DNA of 64,000 nucleotides, from assembly GCA_016617785.1 (NCBI GenBank), contig JADILM010000003.1:124001-188000 (forward strand). Reading direction: 5' to 3'. Of this stretch, positions 34,338 through 46,970 are shown piece by piece. The notes beneath the pieces are model-generated. The model saw nothing but the letters and a program-made list of their open reading frames with translations. It was not told the DNA's origin and searched no databases. The stretch comes from Sporobolomyces roseus. Its lineage: Eukaryota; Basidiomycota; Microbotryomycetes; Sporidiobolales; Sporidiobolaceae. Each line of letters starts with the position of its first letter. The first letter of the stretch is position 1. The translations under genes were made by a program, and so were the position numbers.

Positions 34338-36648
34338 CTATTTCGCGTCCCCATTATTCGCCGACACCTTCTCGTTCTCGCTAGGTCTCTTCAGTCCCGC
34401 TCCTCCCGTTGCTCCTCCTGCGACAGGTGAAGCTGTTCCTGACCCCGTACCAGATCTCGCCGTCAATAAACTTTGGAAGAAATCGGCGAGAACTTGGTTG
34501 CCTCCCGCTGCAGAACCTGCTGCTCCTCCCGCTGAAGAAGTCGAAGGAACAGCACCAGGTGGCGCATTTGTTGGTTGCGATAGTATCGGCGAGCGAGATG
34601 GTAGAGATGCAGATGTGGAACCCTATACACGAAATGAAGATCAGTCATTTTGATCACAAGACGCAGAAAGAAGAAGTGAAGTTTCACCTGACGACTCATT
34701 CCCAGCGCGCTTCTCCCACTGGCACTCCCTCGTTCCCGTTCCCGTTCTCTACCACTTCCTTCTTTCTCGCTCCCGCGCTGACTCGTACTTCCTCCACCGC
34801 TCGCTCTATCCAGCGCACCTTGAACATTCGGTAAATCTCCTATGCTACCAGCCATAGGACCGACACCGCCATGTCTCATTCCGTTTGTCGTTGATGACGA
34901 CGTGGAAGAAGAAGAGGGATTCGCTGGTTGTCGGAAAGCTAGTCGAGGATCCTTTTCGAGATCCGCTTGAAGTGCGGCGTAGTGTGTTTGTAGGAAGGAT
35001 TGCTCGTCATGGGGTGTCACGAGATTTGAAGAGCTTGTGGGCTGAGCGTATAAGAACAGCGATCAGGCGAGGGAAAGTTCAAGAGAGTAGAAATTTGAAC
35101 TCACTTTATCTTCAGAATCAAAATCGACAATGACCATCTCGTACTCTTTCTGCAGTCTGTTCCCAGCTCCCCCTCCCTCCTCTCGATCTCCAGTAGCTTC
35201 TCTCATTCTGTCCAGATCTTCCTCCCAACCTTGCCCAACTTTTTCACAATCGAATTTCTCCCTCAAGATCCTGATCTTTCCCCAAGAATCCCACCCTGTC
35301 GGAACCAAGATTTGGTCTCGATCTATCACGTTCGTTCGATATTGGAAAGGGAAAGCTCGAGTAGATGTTGGTGGGACCGCAGCTGTGTTCTGGACAAGAG
35401 AAGAGGGAGAGAAGATGCGATGTAGGATGTATTGTCGGAGTTTCGTGAAAGAGTTTGGGATTGTTTGAGATGTGAAGAAGAGCGAAGCGCCATCTGTAGA
35501 ATTCAAACGTGTTAGTAAGCCTGTTGTTGCGTGGAGGAAGATAGTACTGACACCGCAGACAAATTGTTCTCAAAGTTTGCTGAATGTAATCGAATTGCTC
35601 TTCCGTAAATTCCCGCTCTCGTTCTAGCGTATTGATGTGATCCGCCTACAAGCGTAGCTATCGGTTAACATAGGTTTCGCGCAGGATACGAGCTAAGACG
35701 AACCTTCGTGCAAACTACGATGATACCGAGACCTAGGTTGCTCAACAGGGTCCCGGGTGGCAGAGGTGATTCCATGTCGATCGCCGCAGCTGTACTTGAT
35801 GTTGTCGCTATTGGCAGCGAGCCGTTCGACGCAGAAGTTGGTTCCTGATAATTTCGGAATTGAGTTTCCACTGTCTTACACTGTCGCACGTCAGTCTTTG
35901 TTGACACAGTTGAGCTCGTCAGAGTACGTACGTCTTTCCCTAGCTTCTGTCAACTCGAAAGTGTCTGTTCCGACCTCCTTCTTGAGCACTTCTTCCAGCA
36001 TCGCAATCCATTCTTTCAATTCTTTCACAAAGCTCCATGGCCGTTCCCAGTCCAACACGATGACAACCAGCGAGTCGGGGAGAGTCTTCTTTGATAGCGA
36101 TAGAGGAAGTAGAGCAGGATATGGAGGTGAGGGGGAAGGGAGTTGATAAATTGATAGTCGAGCGAGAGTTTCTGTATATTGAGAAATCGCGAGATTCAGC
36201 TGAAGGATCATCTTAATACAGCAATTCTCAGACTGACCTTCGTCCCCTGAGCCTTCATCCTTGACTTCTAGTACTGAATAACTCATCCCTAAATCCAATG
36301 CATCTTGTCGTGTCTCTCCGTTCGTCGCAAGTTCTCCGTTCGTGGTTGATAATCTTCGTATCATTGTACTCTTGCCGCTATTTGGTGCACCTAGATACGA
36401 GAGAGGGAGCAAGGAGAGAGGTCGGAGATGACAGAGTTGAGTGAGCGACTCGCTCATCTTGTGAGACTGTCAGACAGGTTCAGAGGGTGAGACTGACCGA
36501 GTACGATACATTGCTTGGTCCCTACGCCTCTAGTACCCTTTACTGAGTCGAGGATCCTACTCCACAAGTCTCCCGTCAAGTTGAGCGAGTTCGAACCCGC
36601 TTTACCACCGTTGAACGTGGACGCTGTCGTGTTCGGCGCTGAGCTCAT
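34338..36648 (-). CDS. Cytoplasmic dynein light intermediate chain
   Basis: Dynein-1 subunit that links the motor to cargo adaptors. GTPase-like domain with P-loop APNSGKST (GxxxxGKS form) from exon 2, then VVIVLDWERPWSFVKELKEW and a strand-rich core ending in DRDQILVPTGWDSWGKI, all typical of LICs. The later segment VTPHDEQSFLQTHYAALQADLEKDPRLAF precedes a Ser/Gly/Arg-rich C-terminal region with VLADFFQSLLTARSG, a helix resembling the adaptor-binding helix of metazoan LIC1. ATG at 36648, TAG at 34338-34340, about seven introns. About 600 residues. The hydrophobic FFQSLL motif near the C-terminus is where Hook-type adaptors would bind (inference). Confidence 0.92.
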
Positions 36649-36991
36649 CTGTGAGTAGTCGGGCTGAAATCTTTCGTCGACAGAAGTTGAAGGTTATGGT
36701 GAGAGTAGAAGTTGAAGTTGAAATTGGGTGCGTGCAATCTCCGCTCTTCAGAGTCCCTTTCTTCGCGACTCTCATCTGTGAGTCGTCTTGTGAGCGATAA
36801 CGACGCGGCTCACGTGCAAACAGCGAACAAAGACGCGGTTCCTCTCAAAGTCAAGATTCGATTCTTTTCGCAAGTTGTTCTCCTTCTGATGATCAGACCA
36901 TTCCCGCTGCCCAAGACTCACTGAGTCAGATAATGACGTTCCATTCCGGATAGAAGCGGCAATACAGTCTCCTTCATGTCTGAACGACATT
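36649..36991. promoter_or_regulatory. Upstream region of the dynein subunit gene
   Basis: Lies between tandem minus-strand genes. Carries the dynein light intermediate chain promoter/leader and the 3' end of the Hsp90 gene. No gene seen. Confidence 0.4.
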
Positions 36992-39900
36992 CTACAATTC
37001 TTCATGTAAAACTTCTTCGTGTCCAGCATCGTCCGACAAGTCAGGCAAAACCTTCCCTACCGCTTCTCCAGCGTTCTTGATCTTATCTTTGATGTCCTTC
37101 CAATCTGCCCAGTTTCCTCCCTTCGTCTCTTCCGCCTCGGCGTTGAGATCAAAGAAAGAAGGTTCGTCTTGAGGGGGAGGAGCTGCTGCTTCGGGAGGAC
37201 CGGATGCTACTGATGGAGCAGGCTTGACGTCGACTTGAGCTTTCGCGGATTCCGAAACACCGAGAGATCGACGAAGGAGTGATTCGATACGAGAGAAGTA
37301 GTCGGAGGGGTCAGGGATCGTGTAAGAGGATTTGAGCAGCGCCGTTTGCCTGTGCAGACGGATCACAGAGAATCAGCGTATGATAGATGGGTATTGTGAT
37401 CGACGATTTGAGACGTACCAGAGGATTTGAACGGTCTCCTTGAGTTCGTTCGCAACCTCTTCATCATGTTCCGCATCTTCGACCTTCTCGAGCAGTCTCT
37501 CGACGAGGGGATGCTTGACGTTGAGCTCAAAGTTCTTCTTCTGTTGTTTTGCGAAGTTGAGCATGAAATTCTCGGATCCTCCAGCGTTTTGAGCGGCGAG
37601 GAGTCGTTCCATGTTGCCAGTGTAGCCGTAAGTCGAAGCGGAGACGAGACAAGGCGAGGAGACTAGACGAGTAGAAACCTCGACTATCAAACGACAATAC
37701 GAAGCTGAGTAAGCGTTCTGTTAGTAACTGGAATGGAGTCAAGAGCTTACCTTTATCAACGAATTCTGCGAGCTCCTTCTTGAGGTAGCTGACAAGAGGC
37801 TTGAATGTCTCCTTGAGCGAATCCTCATCGTCGTCTTGCTCTGACAGGGTGATAGCGGGATATCAGCGACAAATTAGACTCAGCGCGAGAAGGGAAGTTG
37901 CTGACCCTCGTCACCGAATTTGACTCCATCCTTCGCAACGTCAACGAATCGCATGTTCTGATAAGTCTGAATTCCGTTTGCGAGCATTTCATCGATTGGC
38001 TCAGTGAAGTAGAGAACCTCGTATCCTCGTGCGAGAATCCTTTCGACAAATGGACTCTTTTCGAGCTGTAGATACAGAGTCGCGGCCCGTCAGTGTGTTG
38101 CTCGTGTCTAAATCCTTGGGGACGAGACTCACATCGGACTTCTTCTGTCCAGCTCCGGAAATGAAGTAAATTTGTTCTTGACCAGACTTCCTCCTCGAAA
38201 CGACATCATCGAGGGTAGTCAAATCGTCTCCAGCCGACGACTCGAATCTGAGGAGTTTGACGATTCGTTCTCGGCTCTTCTCGTCTTCTACTGCTCCGAT
38301 CTTGAGTGCAGTTCCAGCTGACTTGTAGAGTTCGAGGTATTTCTCAGGTTGTTCGACCGAGATCTTGGCGAAGAGATCGTAGATCTGAGAGAATCAGGAT
38401 GAGAGTCAGCATCTAGAGTGTCGGCAGAAAGAGGAAGGGGAAGGAATCCCGTACACGCTTGGTGAGGTTCTTCTTGATCTGGTTGATCGCTCGAGTCTTC
38501 TGAAGAGAGTCACGTCCGACATTGAGAGGGAGATCATCGACGTCGATGAAGACCTTGATCCAGTTCAGATGACGAGGGAGGTAGTCCTTGCCGAGGTCAG
38601 AGGTAATGAAGACTCGTCGGACGAAGAGCTTGAGGGATTCCAAAGAGACGTAGTCCTTCGAGTAGAAGTCGTTGGGTACGGCTACATTTACTTAGGATGT
38701 TAGCATTCCGTGAGAAGGGATGATCAAGAGTAGACAAACCTGAGGGGAGGAAGACGAGAGCTCGGAAAGCGGTAGAACCGACATCTCCTTTGAAGTGAGA
38801 CCATCCGAGAGGCGCTTGAGGTGCCTTGAACGTCTTCTCAAAGAAAGTCTGATGGTTGAGTAGAGACTCCGTCAGTGCAAGGCTATGAAAGAGAATAGCG
38901 AAGGGAGACTGACCTCGTAATCTGAATCCGAAAGCTCTTTCGGTTCTCTCATCCATAAAGGAGGCATATCGTTGATCAACTCCCATGACGCCTCGCTACC
39001 CTCGGTCTTATCGTCTCCTTCCACTTCGTCCACCGAAGGCTTTTGTCCCCATAGGTAGATAGGAGCCGAGTTGTACTCCGAATGAGTTCGAATCAACCCT
39101 TTCAACCTCTCCTCGTCGAGGTATTCTCCAGCTTCCTCCTTGAGCCACAGTGTAATCTCTGTACCTCTTCCGAGAGTATTGCCTCGAGGATCTTCATAGA
39201 TACGGAACCCTTCTGCATCCGCTTCCGATTCGAAGACGAATTGAGTAGGAGAATCGATAGACTTTGATGCTACGGTAACTCTTGATGCGACGAGGAAAGA
39301 AGAGTAGAACCCGAGTCCGAATTGACCGATGAGAGATGATGAAGCGTCTTTTTTTTCGAGGGACTGGACGAACTCTGCCGTTCCAGAGCGTGCGATGGTT
39401 CCCAGATTTTGAGCGAGTTGTTCTTTGTTCATACCGATACCAGTATCTAATGAGTAAGACGCTCGTCAGCTCTCTGCTCGATTAGGATACGATCAAAGGG
39501 AGAACGAAGGAGAGTTGAAGATTTACCTCGAATAACGATTCTTCCTCCTTGCTTATCCGCAAGGACAGTCACATTGAGGTCCTTCGCCGGTTCGAGCACT
39601 TTCGAGTCGGTCAACGACATCAATCTAACCTTTTCGACAGCATCGTTCGCGTTCGAAACTAGCGGAACTCGAAATCAGCTTTCGATGCCAAATTCGACGA
39701 GATGAGAGCGGAACTCACGGAGTTCTCGTACGAATACATCTTTATCGTGATACAGGTGAGATACGACTACTCTCATCAACCGTTGAATGTCGGACTGAGT
39801 GAGAGTGCGCGAGGTAAGAGCGAGATGAGGTCAAAGTCACTCAGTCAGCAGTGCCAGCAGTTCGAGAAGGAAGAAGAGTGAGCTCACTTGGTAAGCATGT

Positions 39901-40031
39901 CTCTCTCCGCCAGCATTCGCTAATTGTTCGGTGCTGAGGAAGGAATCTGAGAGTGGGATTTGATCTTGTGCTAAGACGAGCGGGGAGAGTGTCAAAGCGG
40001 CGAGTGCCGGCAGCAGATAGCTCAGCCTCAT
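36992..40031 (-). CDS. ER-resident Hsp90 (GRP94/endoplasmin-like)
   Basis: ATP-dependent chaperone of the Hsp90 family, predicted lumenal. ATG at 40031 opens a signal peptide (MRLSYLLPALAALTLSPLVLA) ahead of an acidic linker. The GHKL ATPase domain has VFVRELLSNANDAVEKVR, IRDTGIGM, NLGTIARSGT and IGQFGLGFYSSF. The middle domain has LFVRRVFITSD and PLNVGRDSLQ, then a C-terminal dimerisation region. It ends VLHEEL with TAG at 36992-36994; HEEL is a functional variant of the KDEL retrieval signal. About eight exons and 790 residues. It is not TRAP1, because of the signal peptide, HEEL tail and acidic tail, and not cytosolic Hsp90, because MEEVD is absent. Co-oriented with its neighbours. Confidence 0.93.
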
Positions 40032-40228
40032 CTTGAATGGGGTTGGAAGGTGTTCCGAGAAGTGGAGAGTTGGGGGAGAGAGGAAGAGAGGAAGCAGAGG
40101 GAAAGGGAAGGATCTGACGTGGCAGTCTGGCTCAACTTTTCTCGCAGAAACTCGACTATCCTATCATTCGTACGACGACTCAAGATGAACGAATTCGTAT
40201 TTCGGCAGGCGGGAGGGGAAGAGAAAAG

Positions 40229-40958
40229 CTACAAATTTCCTCCAATCGCATTCTGCATCACCTCGTTCAGCTCATCCACCGATATGCCGAGTCCATCCAG
40301 CTCCTCATACAGTTCCGACAGACTCCTCTTCTTTCCATCGGCTCCCTTCAGTAGGGGTTCCGCGTCCTTCTCAGCATCTACTCGACTGTTTCCTTGCGAA
40401 ACTTCCGATCCTTTCTCCTTCGCAGAGAAATGCCAAGTATCCTCCAACGCTTTCCTGATCGATTCTTCCAGCTCTCCTTCTCGTACTCTGATCTTTTTGA
40501 CCGCTTCAGTTGCGCCACTCGACTCGTGAGGTGTGAGATTGGGTATCGAAGGGGCGTCCGGAGCTCCTGCTCGCCCTACTCGTCCTTTCTTTGCCGGTCG
40601 AACAAGGGTAGTCGATGAGGGTACAGTCGAAGGGTAGTAGTCGGCAGTATGAGAGGATATGCGCAAGGCAGAGCTGAGAGAAAAGTTCCGAAGAAGGATG
40701 AGTCTCGAGAACGAAAGCAAAGTCAAAGCAGAGGACGTACTATAGGAGAGCAAGGAGGATAGTCACAAATGCGATGACAGCGGGCCAGAAGAATGGGGAA
40801 GTCCTGAACTTGCGAAGGGTTGAAGGAGGAGTTTGAACGGATGCCTTCCGAGATCTTCCCCTCTGACCTGCGGGAGACCTTGAGAGTCGATGTGGCTGAC
40901 GAGGTGTAGCGGCTGTAGTAGGAGTCTTCAAGCTAGAGGTGGTCGAGCTGGGTTTCAT
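40229..40958 (-). CDS. Small single-pass membrane protein, unknown
   Basis: Unrecognised. ATG at 40958 (MKPSSTTSSLKTPTTAATP...). A basic, Ser/Pro-rich N-terminus of about 53 residues is followed by a membrane helix FFWPAVIAFVTILLALLY. One intron at about 40674-40741 (join TA|C) follows. The second exon encodes a Lys/Glu-rich, probably helical tail ending DELNEVMQNAIGGNL, with TAG at 40229-40231. About 220 residues. The positive-inside rule would place the N-terminus in the cytosol. No retention signal or known domain. Confidence 0.75.
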
Positions 40959-41953
40959 GAAAATCGGGTGAGGAGGGGAAGGGAAAGAGAGGAGAGAAGT
41001 GAGAGATCGTTACTTGTCCCTCCACGTCAACCTGATACGCCACGAATCGCCAAATAGACTAGGCTACCATCAACCTCTACTACCAGACCGTCTTGGCTCA
41101 GCTCCTTTCCACCCTCGCTTCTGCAGCGACTTTCAGTCTCATCATCGACTTTGTTTCGCATCGAGCCCACACACTGTCAGAGCTCCCACGGTCTCGTGAG
41201 CAGCTCGTCTGGGATGGCCTGGATTGGATACGGGGGAGTAGAAAACAGCTGTACAGGTTGCATCGCTCGAAGAAGGGAAAACGATTATCGAGTCCACCTC
41301 GCAGGGTCTGCAGGCGACGAGCGTTGGAGCTCAGTTAGGGTTCAGAGGAGCAAGACAGCTGCCCTCAAGCTAATGCTAAAATCGCGCAGAAGACTCGGCG
41401 GGATTGGCGGATCTATTCCTTCGCTTCTCCGTTTTTCTCCCTCTCGCTTCGCATTCTCAACTCTGGCTCGATCTTTCGCTTGGCTATGCTTCTGCAGACG
41501 AGCCGATTTGTTCCCAGCGCCGCTAGGTGATAACGGCGTCTCTTGTTGCTCGCTGTCCTCGACGCTTTCCTCGAAATTATGCCTCTCTCGTTCTTCTTTC
41601 TGCGATTCAAGTCTTACTTCCAGGTAAGCTCGGGAAGACAGCTCGGGAAGACAGCAGACTGTGCCAAGTAGGATCGCCCGTTGCAGAGCTCACACTCAAG
41701 CGAGGTCGCACAAACAGCTTTTCTGCGTTCGATTTCACTCCAGTTGAGGTAGCAAACAAACAGAGCGGGTTACGGAAGAGGTTGAATTGTGTGAAGGACA
41801 GCAGTGAAAGATGTAACGAGAGAGAAAGATTAGAGGGATATCAAAAACGAAATTAGTGAGGCTCAAGAATTCGTGAACGTCAAAGAATGACTGTCCTGAA
41901 AGCTGAGAAAGGGTATATTGGGGGAAATGTAGAGAAATACAACACGTCTAAGG
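40959..41953. other. 995-base gene-free region
   Basis: The largest gap in the window. Several short frames start with TTG or cannot be joined without a stop. Contains a perfect 13-base tandem duplication at 41627-41652. No tRNA or conserved RNA recognised. May hold the promoter of the minus-strand gene to its left, the BEM3 3' end, or a non-coding transcript. Confidence 0.5.
41627..41652. repeat. Perfect 2 x 13-bp tandem repeat
   Basis: agctcgggaagac occurs twice in a row, directly after a caggta splice-like sequence. Too short to call a mobile-element footprint. Confidence 0.8.
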
Positions 41954-44900
41954 TTAACGAGAGGGAGTAAGAGGTAGGCCGGAATGCGATGTGTCGAAAA
42001 TGGCGCCAGGACGAGGAGAAGCGGGTAGACCAGATGGATTTCTTGGCTGAGCAGAGAGACCATTCGTGTGAGAGTGCGAGGTTGGCGTATAATTCGAGTA
42101 GTAGCCAGAAGTAGGGTCGAGGGAGGAAGGGTCGAAAACGGTTGTACCTTCTTGATCTTCCGAAGCCTCATAATCTTCAACGGCATCGGCTACGGCTTCA
42201 TCCTCTACCTCGTCAGTTTCTGATTGGACGTTGCAGATGATCAGCTCGCGCTCCGGAACAAAATGAGACAAAGAAGGAGGGTCTTACCTCTCAACTTGGT
42301 CAACTCGGTTTCCATCAGCTTGTCTGCGTTGCTGGCTTGATACAATTGCGAGTTCCGGTTTGCGCGCCGAGGATCGCTGTTGTCGACTTCTCCATCTCCA
42401 GTCGATTCGTCATCGACCATGATGGGTTTCGCGGTACCAGTTTCCTTTTCGACGGCGAAGACAAGCTAATGGGGCGGGGAAGGTGTCAGCTTCTGACAGC
42501 GACGACGACGAAACGAAAGACTCGCATCAAACTCGAGAAGGAACAGGGCGAATAGAGGTGCTGGAATGGCTAGCGTAGGTGAGAAAACGATTCCGAGATT
42601 TCGAAGAGTCATCTTGCTCGTGTCGGCATTCTGTGCGATGACGCATAAATGGGCGAAGCTGATGATGATGGCGTTAAGTATTAGCTATGACTCAATACGT
42701 TCGGAAGATAGAAGGAGCTGACAAGAAGCGGAACAAGGTGTATTCTTCGATTGGGAGTCGAGCGACGAGTTTCCCGAGAGCGTTGACACGATCTTTCCGA
42801 GCTCGCAGATCTACCGTTGACAAGCGAAAATCAGTATACAATCCCATTGATACAGAGAGAGAGATAAACACACCTATCACCCGCAAGAATTCGGTGTGCA
42901 ATTCTCTCGTCAAAAGGTGAACAGGCAATTCTCGAAGGTATTGCTTGAGCAGACCTGTCGACGAAAGCTCGTCAGTTTGATCTATCTTGACCTCGACAAA
43001 TGACAGCTTACCGGCGATAGCGTGGGGATCGTAGTACTCGTTACTTTGAACCAAGTTGACATCTCCTTCGGCATTGAATCGATCCTTGAGGATTCGTATC
43101 ACGTTGGCAGATCCAGACAATCGGAAGATTCCTTCTTCGTGTTCAGCGTTCTGTGATTGAGCTGTACAATCAGTAAAGTTCCAAGCGAAGCGGCAAGAAG
43201 CGAAAACGCACCTTGGCTTCGAGGTATTCGACACATCGATAGACGACGGCGGGTAGTTCTAGTCCGGGCCGAATACGAGAGATAGCGACAGCTTCTTTCA
43301 GTGGAACACCGAAAACTGGTCGAGACGGAGCTGGAGCTGGAGAGAGTGAATTTTTGTCGTTCGATCCTATTCGTTCATGCTCGTCAGCTCAATTCAATGA
43401 GACTGAATCGATTAGACGCGTACCTCTACCTGAGAAGTTCCAGAAGCTCGACTTGGTCTTCTTCTGTCTTTCAGCCTTTTTGAACTCGTATCCACTCGGT
43501 AAAGGAACAGCGTTCATGGGACCTGATACATCACTCGCCGAGTACTTTGAAGTAGCTGAAGAATGCGGTAGATCGACTGTTCGTCGACCATCGGGGGATA
43601 CAGGTCGATCAGGAGGAGCGTTTGTGCGGCGAGAAGATGGAGGCTGGAGTTTCGAAGAAGGGGTAGAGACGACTCCGGAAGTGATAGCTTGATCCGAGTT
43701 GTTTGACTTCTTTGACGGTAAGCCTTGTGATGTAGACTCGATTGGACCTCCATTACGAGCGACCGAATCGAGATTGGCAGGGAGAGAAACGGAGGGAGGG
43801 AAGTCGCTACCTCCTAGTCGAGCGGAGAGACCTCGAGGATCTTGCTCGGGTAGCATCGAAGAGGGTACAGGTCCGGATCCGGATCTTCGTCGGTCTCGAT
43901 TCGAAAGAGAAGAAGGGTCAGAATCGGAAGTGGCGATGACAGTCGGAGGAGGAAGGGGTGAATTTTGACTTTGAGGAGTAGATACGTTGTTCGATAGTGT
44001 TCGTTCACGTTCTGCTACTCCCCTCATCGCTCCCTGCTGTTGTTGAGTATGGCCATTCGCCCCTCTCCCTTGAACAGTCGTCAACGCGTTGACCCATTTG
44101 TCCCTCATCTCGTCACTCTCAGCGCAAAGAATGTGATCCTCCTCCTTCTCCTTTTCGTTTTGTGTCCGAATGAGGAATGCGTGGAGGTACGCATCCTCTC
44201 CAATCGTTCCGTCTGCTGCCGCTCGAGAAGAAGACTGTCGGCCTATCGCAGCGCCCTGTAGAGGAATCTCGCCGATCTTCGGACCGTTCGGAGTCTCGAA
44301 GTAAGAGAGGCAAGAGCCTGGAGTGAGAACGTAATAACGTGTCTGCCATCCCTTCCTCGACATCGCTATCAGTTTCGTTCATCATCAAATGGAGCAATAC
44401 GGGAGAGCTCACCTGCCAACCACCGAAATTTCTCCCTCGTTTCGTCAAGAACCCTTCCATTGCGCCGCCTGATGATGACGATGAGGAAGGTTCGGCAGCA
44501 ACACCAGTGTTGAGGAAGTCACAGATCGAAGAGCGATCTCGCAGTGGTAGAGAAACGAGTGTCTGAAGGTATCGCTCGAGAACAGCCTGAAAGCGGGAAC
44601 GGGACGTAAGCATCTGGCTTGTCTCCTGCCGCTCGTGAAATGGTGCTCACCTTTCTTTGATCACTCTTGTGTGGCGCATGATCCTTGAACAAACTCTTAT
44701 CCGGTAATTGACCCATCCCACTTCTCTCCTGACGACTCGCTTTCGCTTTCACCGCTGCATCCAACGCTAGGAAGTCCGAGTAAGTCTTTTCCACCTTCCA
44801 ACTCGCCATTCCTCCCATATCATCCGGATTCGAAGGAGACGGAGGAAGGTGAAGTTGAATCTCGATCAAGAACGAAATGATCTCCTTGTTGCGATCATTC

Positions 44901-46315
44901 ACTTTGATGAAACTGGCGGTGACTCGTAATCGAGTGAAAGGAAGGTAGGAAGGGTTGAGAATCGGTCGACTTGCTAATGAAGGGATGGAGGTCGAAGGAG
45001 AAGCGAGTGGAGGGGTGGAGGTCGAACTGTAAGTGGGAATGGATTGTGCGAGTGTTCTCCGAGGGGTAGAGGAAGAAGAAGTGTCGCTGTCTTGAGCGAG
45101 GTGATGTTGTCTCCGAGCTGTCGGAGGTACACCGTCGAGAGGTCCTTGTCGTCGATCTCGTGGTTGAGGGGAATCGCTGAGGGTTGCGAGAGAGTAGGAA
45201 GAGGAAGTCGAAGGCAGAGGATTTGTCGAAGCTGACCGACTCGTGAAACCTCGTTCGTCGAAAGCGCTCGCCAAGGAGGAAGATCCGGATTGATTCGAAA
45301 AGGTGCGATCCCGAATTCTAGCATTCACCTGTTCTTGACTCGAACTCGGTAGCTGAAGTTGGTGCTGCAAAGCATCGGATGAGGCGGTTTCTCGTTCTCG
45401 ACTGTGATCGCGAGGCGAGGTGCTGTTTTCGGTGATTTCGTGAAGGAGGGGGGAAACGGGAGTGATTGTTGGAAGGAAACGGCTGTAGCGACAAAGATAC
45501 GACATGAGCTCAAAGAACATACTGCATTCTCTGCGAAACACTCACCCTCGCTCATTCAGTGCCATCGAAGGCATACTCGCCGAACTCGGTAGCCTCGGAC
45601 TGGATTCTCGAGAATCTGATCGACTTCCCGATGGTGGTGTCCGAGGCAATCCATTCGATAAGTCTGATCTGATCCCTTCTGCGTTCCCGTCGAGCGGAGG
45701 CGCATTCGGAGATCGACCGAGATCCAACGAACTCGCTTTCCGCAAGTTCGACGCACCGATAGAGTCAGCCTGTCGGGGAGAACCAGTCGGAGGTGGAGTA
45801 GCGGCTTTCGATCGAAGTTGTGAGCTCGATTGTGCGTAAGCAGAGGCGAATCGAGGGTCTACGCCGTTCGTGTCGAGTCGAGGAGAGGAAGGGAAAGAAG
45901 GAAGTGGTGGTGCGAGGTCGTAACGTCCCGTCGATTCTCCCGAACTTCCAGCGCTTGCTTTCCTCAATGACTGCGAACTCGACTTCTCCGGTAACGCTCC
46001 AATCCCTAATCCACGGGCATTCTCCCTCCCTGAAGAACCTTGCGATTGATTCCCTTCCGAATTCTGCCGTTGAGCTGCCGGTCTCGGACTCGTCACTTTA
46101 AGACTCCTCCATAGCTGCTGATTCTCCACCGCTGCACGCTGTGATTCCCGTTGCGCTACTTCCTTCTCCTGCCGCAATACTGCATAATCGTGAAGAAGTC
46201 GATTGTGTCGAGAGACGAGAGCGGCGAGAGCTCGATTTGGATCGTTCGAATGGTCGGAGAGGAGGTCGTTCAGATTGATTGGAGAGAGGTCGAGGCCGAG
46301 ATTAGGTGAAGACAT
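41954..46315 (-). CDS. BEM3: Rho GTPase-activating protein with PX and PH domains (BEM3-like)
   Basis: Cdc42 GAP that acts at sites of polarised growth. About 1,230 residues, eight or more exons. The N-terminus has a short coiled coil (LVSRHNRLLHDYAVLRQEKE) and long Ser/Pro-rich stretches. The PX domain is at FTRLRVTASFIKVNDRN...SDFLALDAAV, continuing to AVLERYLQTLV. The PH domain starts at AMEGFLTKRGRNFGGWQTRYYVL. The RhoGAP domain starts at FGVPLKEAVAIS, includes the arginine finger in GIFRLSGSA and ends in NLGIVFSPTL. PX-PH-RhoGAP order is the BEM3 architecture. Exon 1 joins exon 2 as GG|C. ATG at 46315; TAA at 41954-41956. The disordered, phosphosite-rich linker between PH and GAP is probably regulatory. 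Confidence 0.93.
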
Positions 46316-46970
46316 GGGGGAAAGGGAGGTCTGCTCATAATTGCGAAACGGAATTAGCTACGATTCAGTAATGCGAGTGTAGTCCACTTACACCACGATA
46401 TCTCGAATCTGACTACCTTGCTCTCTTGTTTCCGAGGTCACGCTTCAAGTTAGTGTGATTGATGTATGTGACCTGTCGACGAGAGATGATCAAATCAAGG
46501 TTAGTGACAGCTCGTCTTCGGTTCTCTGTCGTCCTAGTACTTCCACAGCTCGGTAGAGTGACTAAAGCGGTTCAGCAGCAATTCTACGGAGTGTCGTTTC
46601 GAGATGGAAGTCCGAAGGTAAATCAAAGAGGGGTCCCTCCCTCCCTCACAACCTCTCTTTACAAGGTAAGCGGACTCACACAGTAGAGTTGAGGTTCTAA
46701 TTGAACTGTACAGAGCGCGTTGAGACCTTGGTGTTGCGTTGTAGTCAAGATTGATTGATTGTGGGAAAGGGTTTGATCGCAAAGATGGGGAAACGAGCCA
46801 CAGTCGAAAGGCAACTCGGAAGAAAGGGTCGGAGGGAGTTGATAGACTATATACGGTAGAGTGAGTCGAGGAGAGTGCCTTATGAAGGATAACGAGCGAG
46901 TAAGGGAACTTTCTCCCACAAAATTCCGAGTTCCGCTTCTTTCTCTCCTACTTGTCACCCGATCTCACCA
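46316..46970. promoter_or_regulatory. Divergent promoter region, BEM3 (-) / SSU1-like (+)
   Basis: 655 bases. The sequence cagtagagtt occurs near 46680, and a TATA-like tatatacgg at about 46849 sits 115 bases before the SSU1-like ATG. The minus-strand frame 46659-46958 is not supported as a gene. Confidence 0.4.

Noticed and set aside
41093..41338. Open frame MAQLLSTLASAATFSLIIDFVSH... on the plus strand
   Set aside because: It begins with TTG, not ATG; no upstream exon in phase and no family resemblance.
41486..41856. Possible small mitochondrial protein starting MLLQTSRFVPSAAR with a second exon at 41624
   Set aside because: The leftover phase at the 41526 donor makes the join G-TAA, an immediate stop; no alternative splice restores the downstream frame.
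46659..46958. Minus ORF MTSRRERSGTRNFVGESS in the BEM3/SSU1 interval
   Set aside because: No domain, no splice partner; promoter region.
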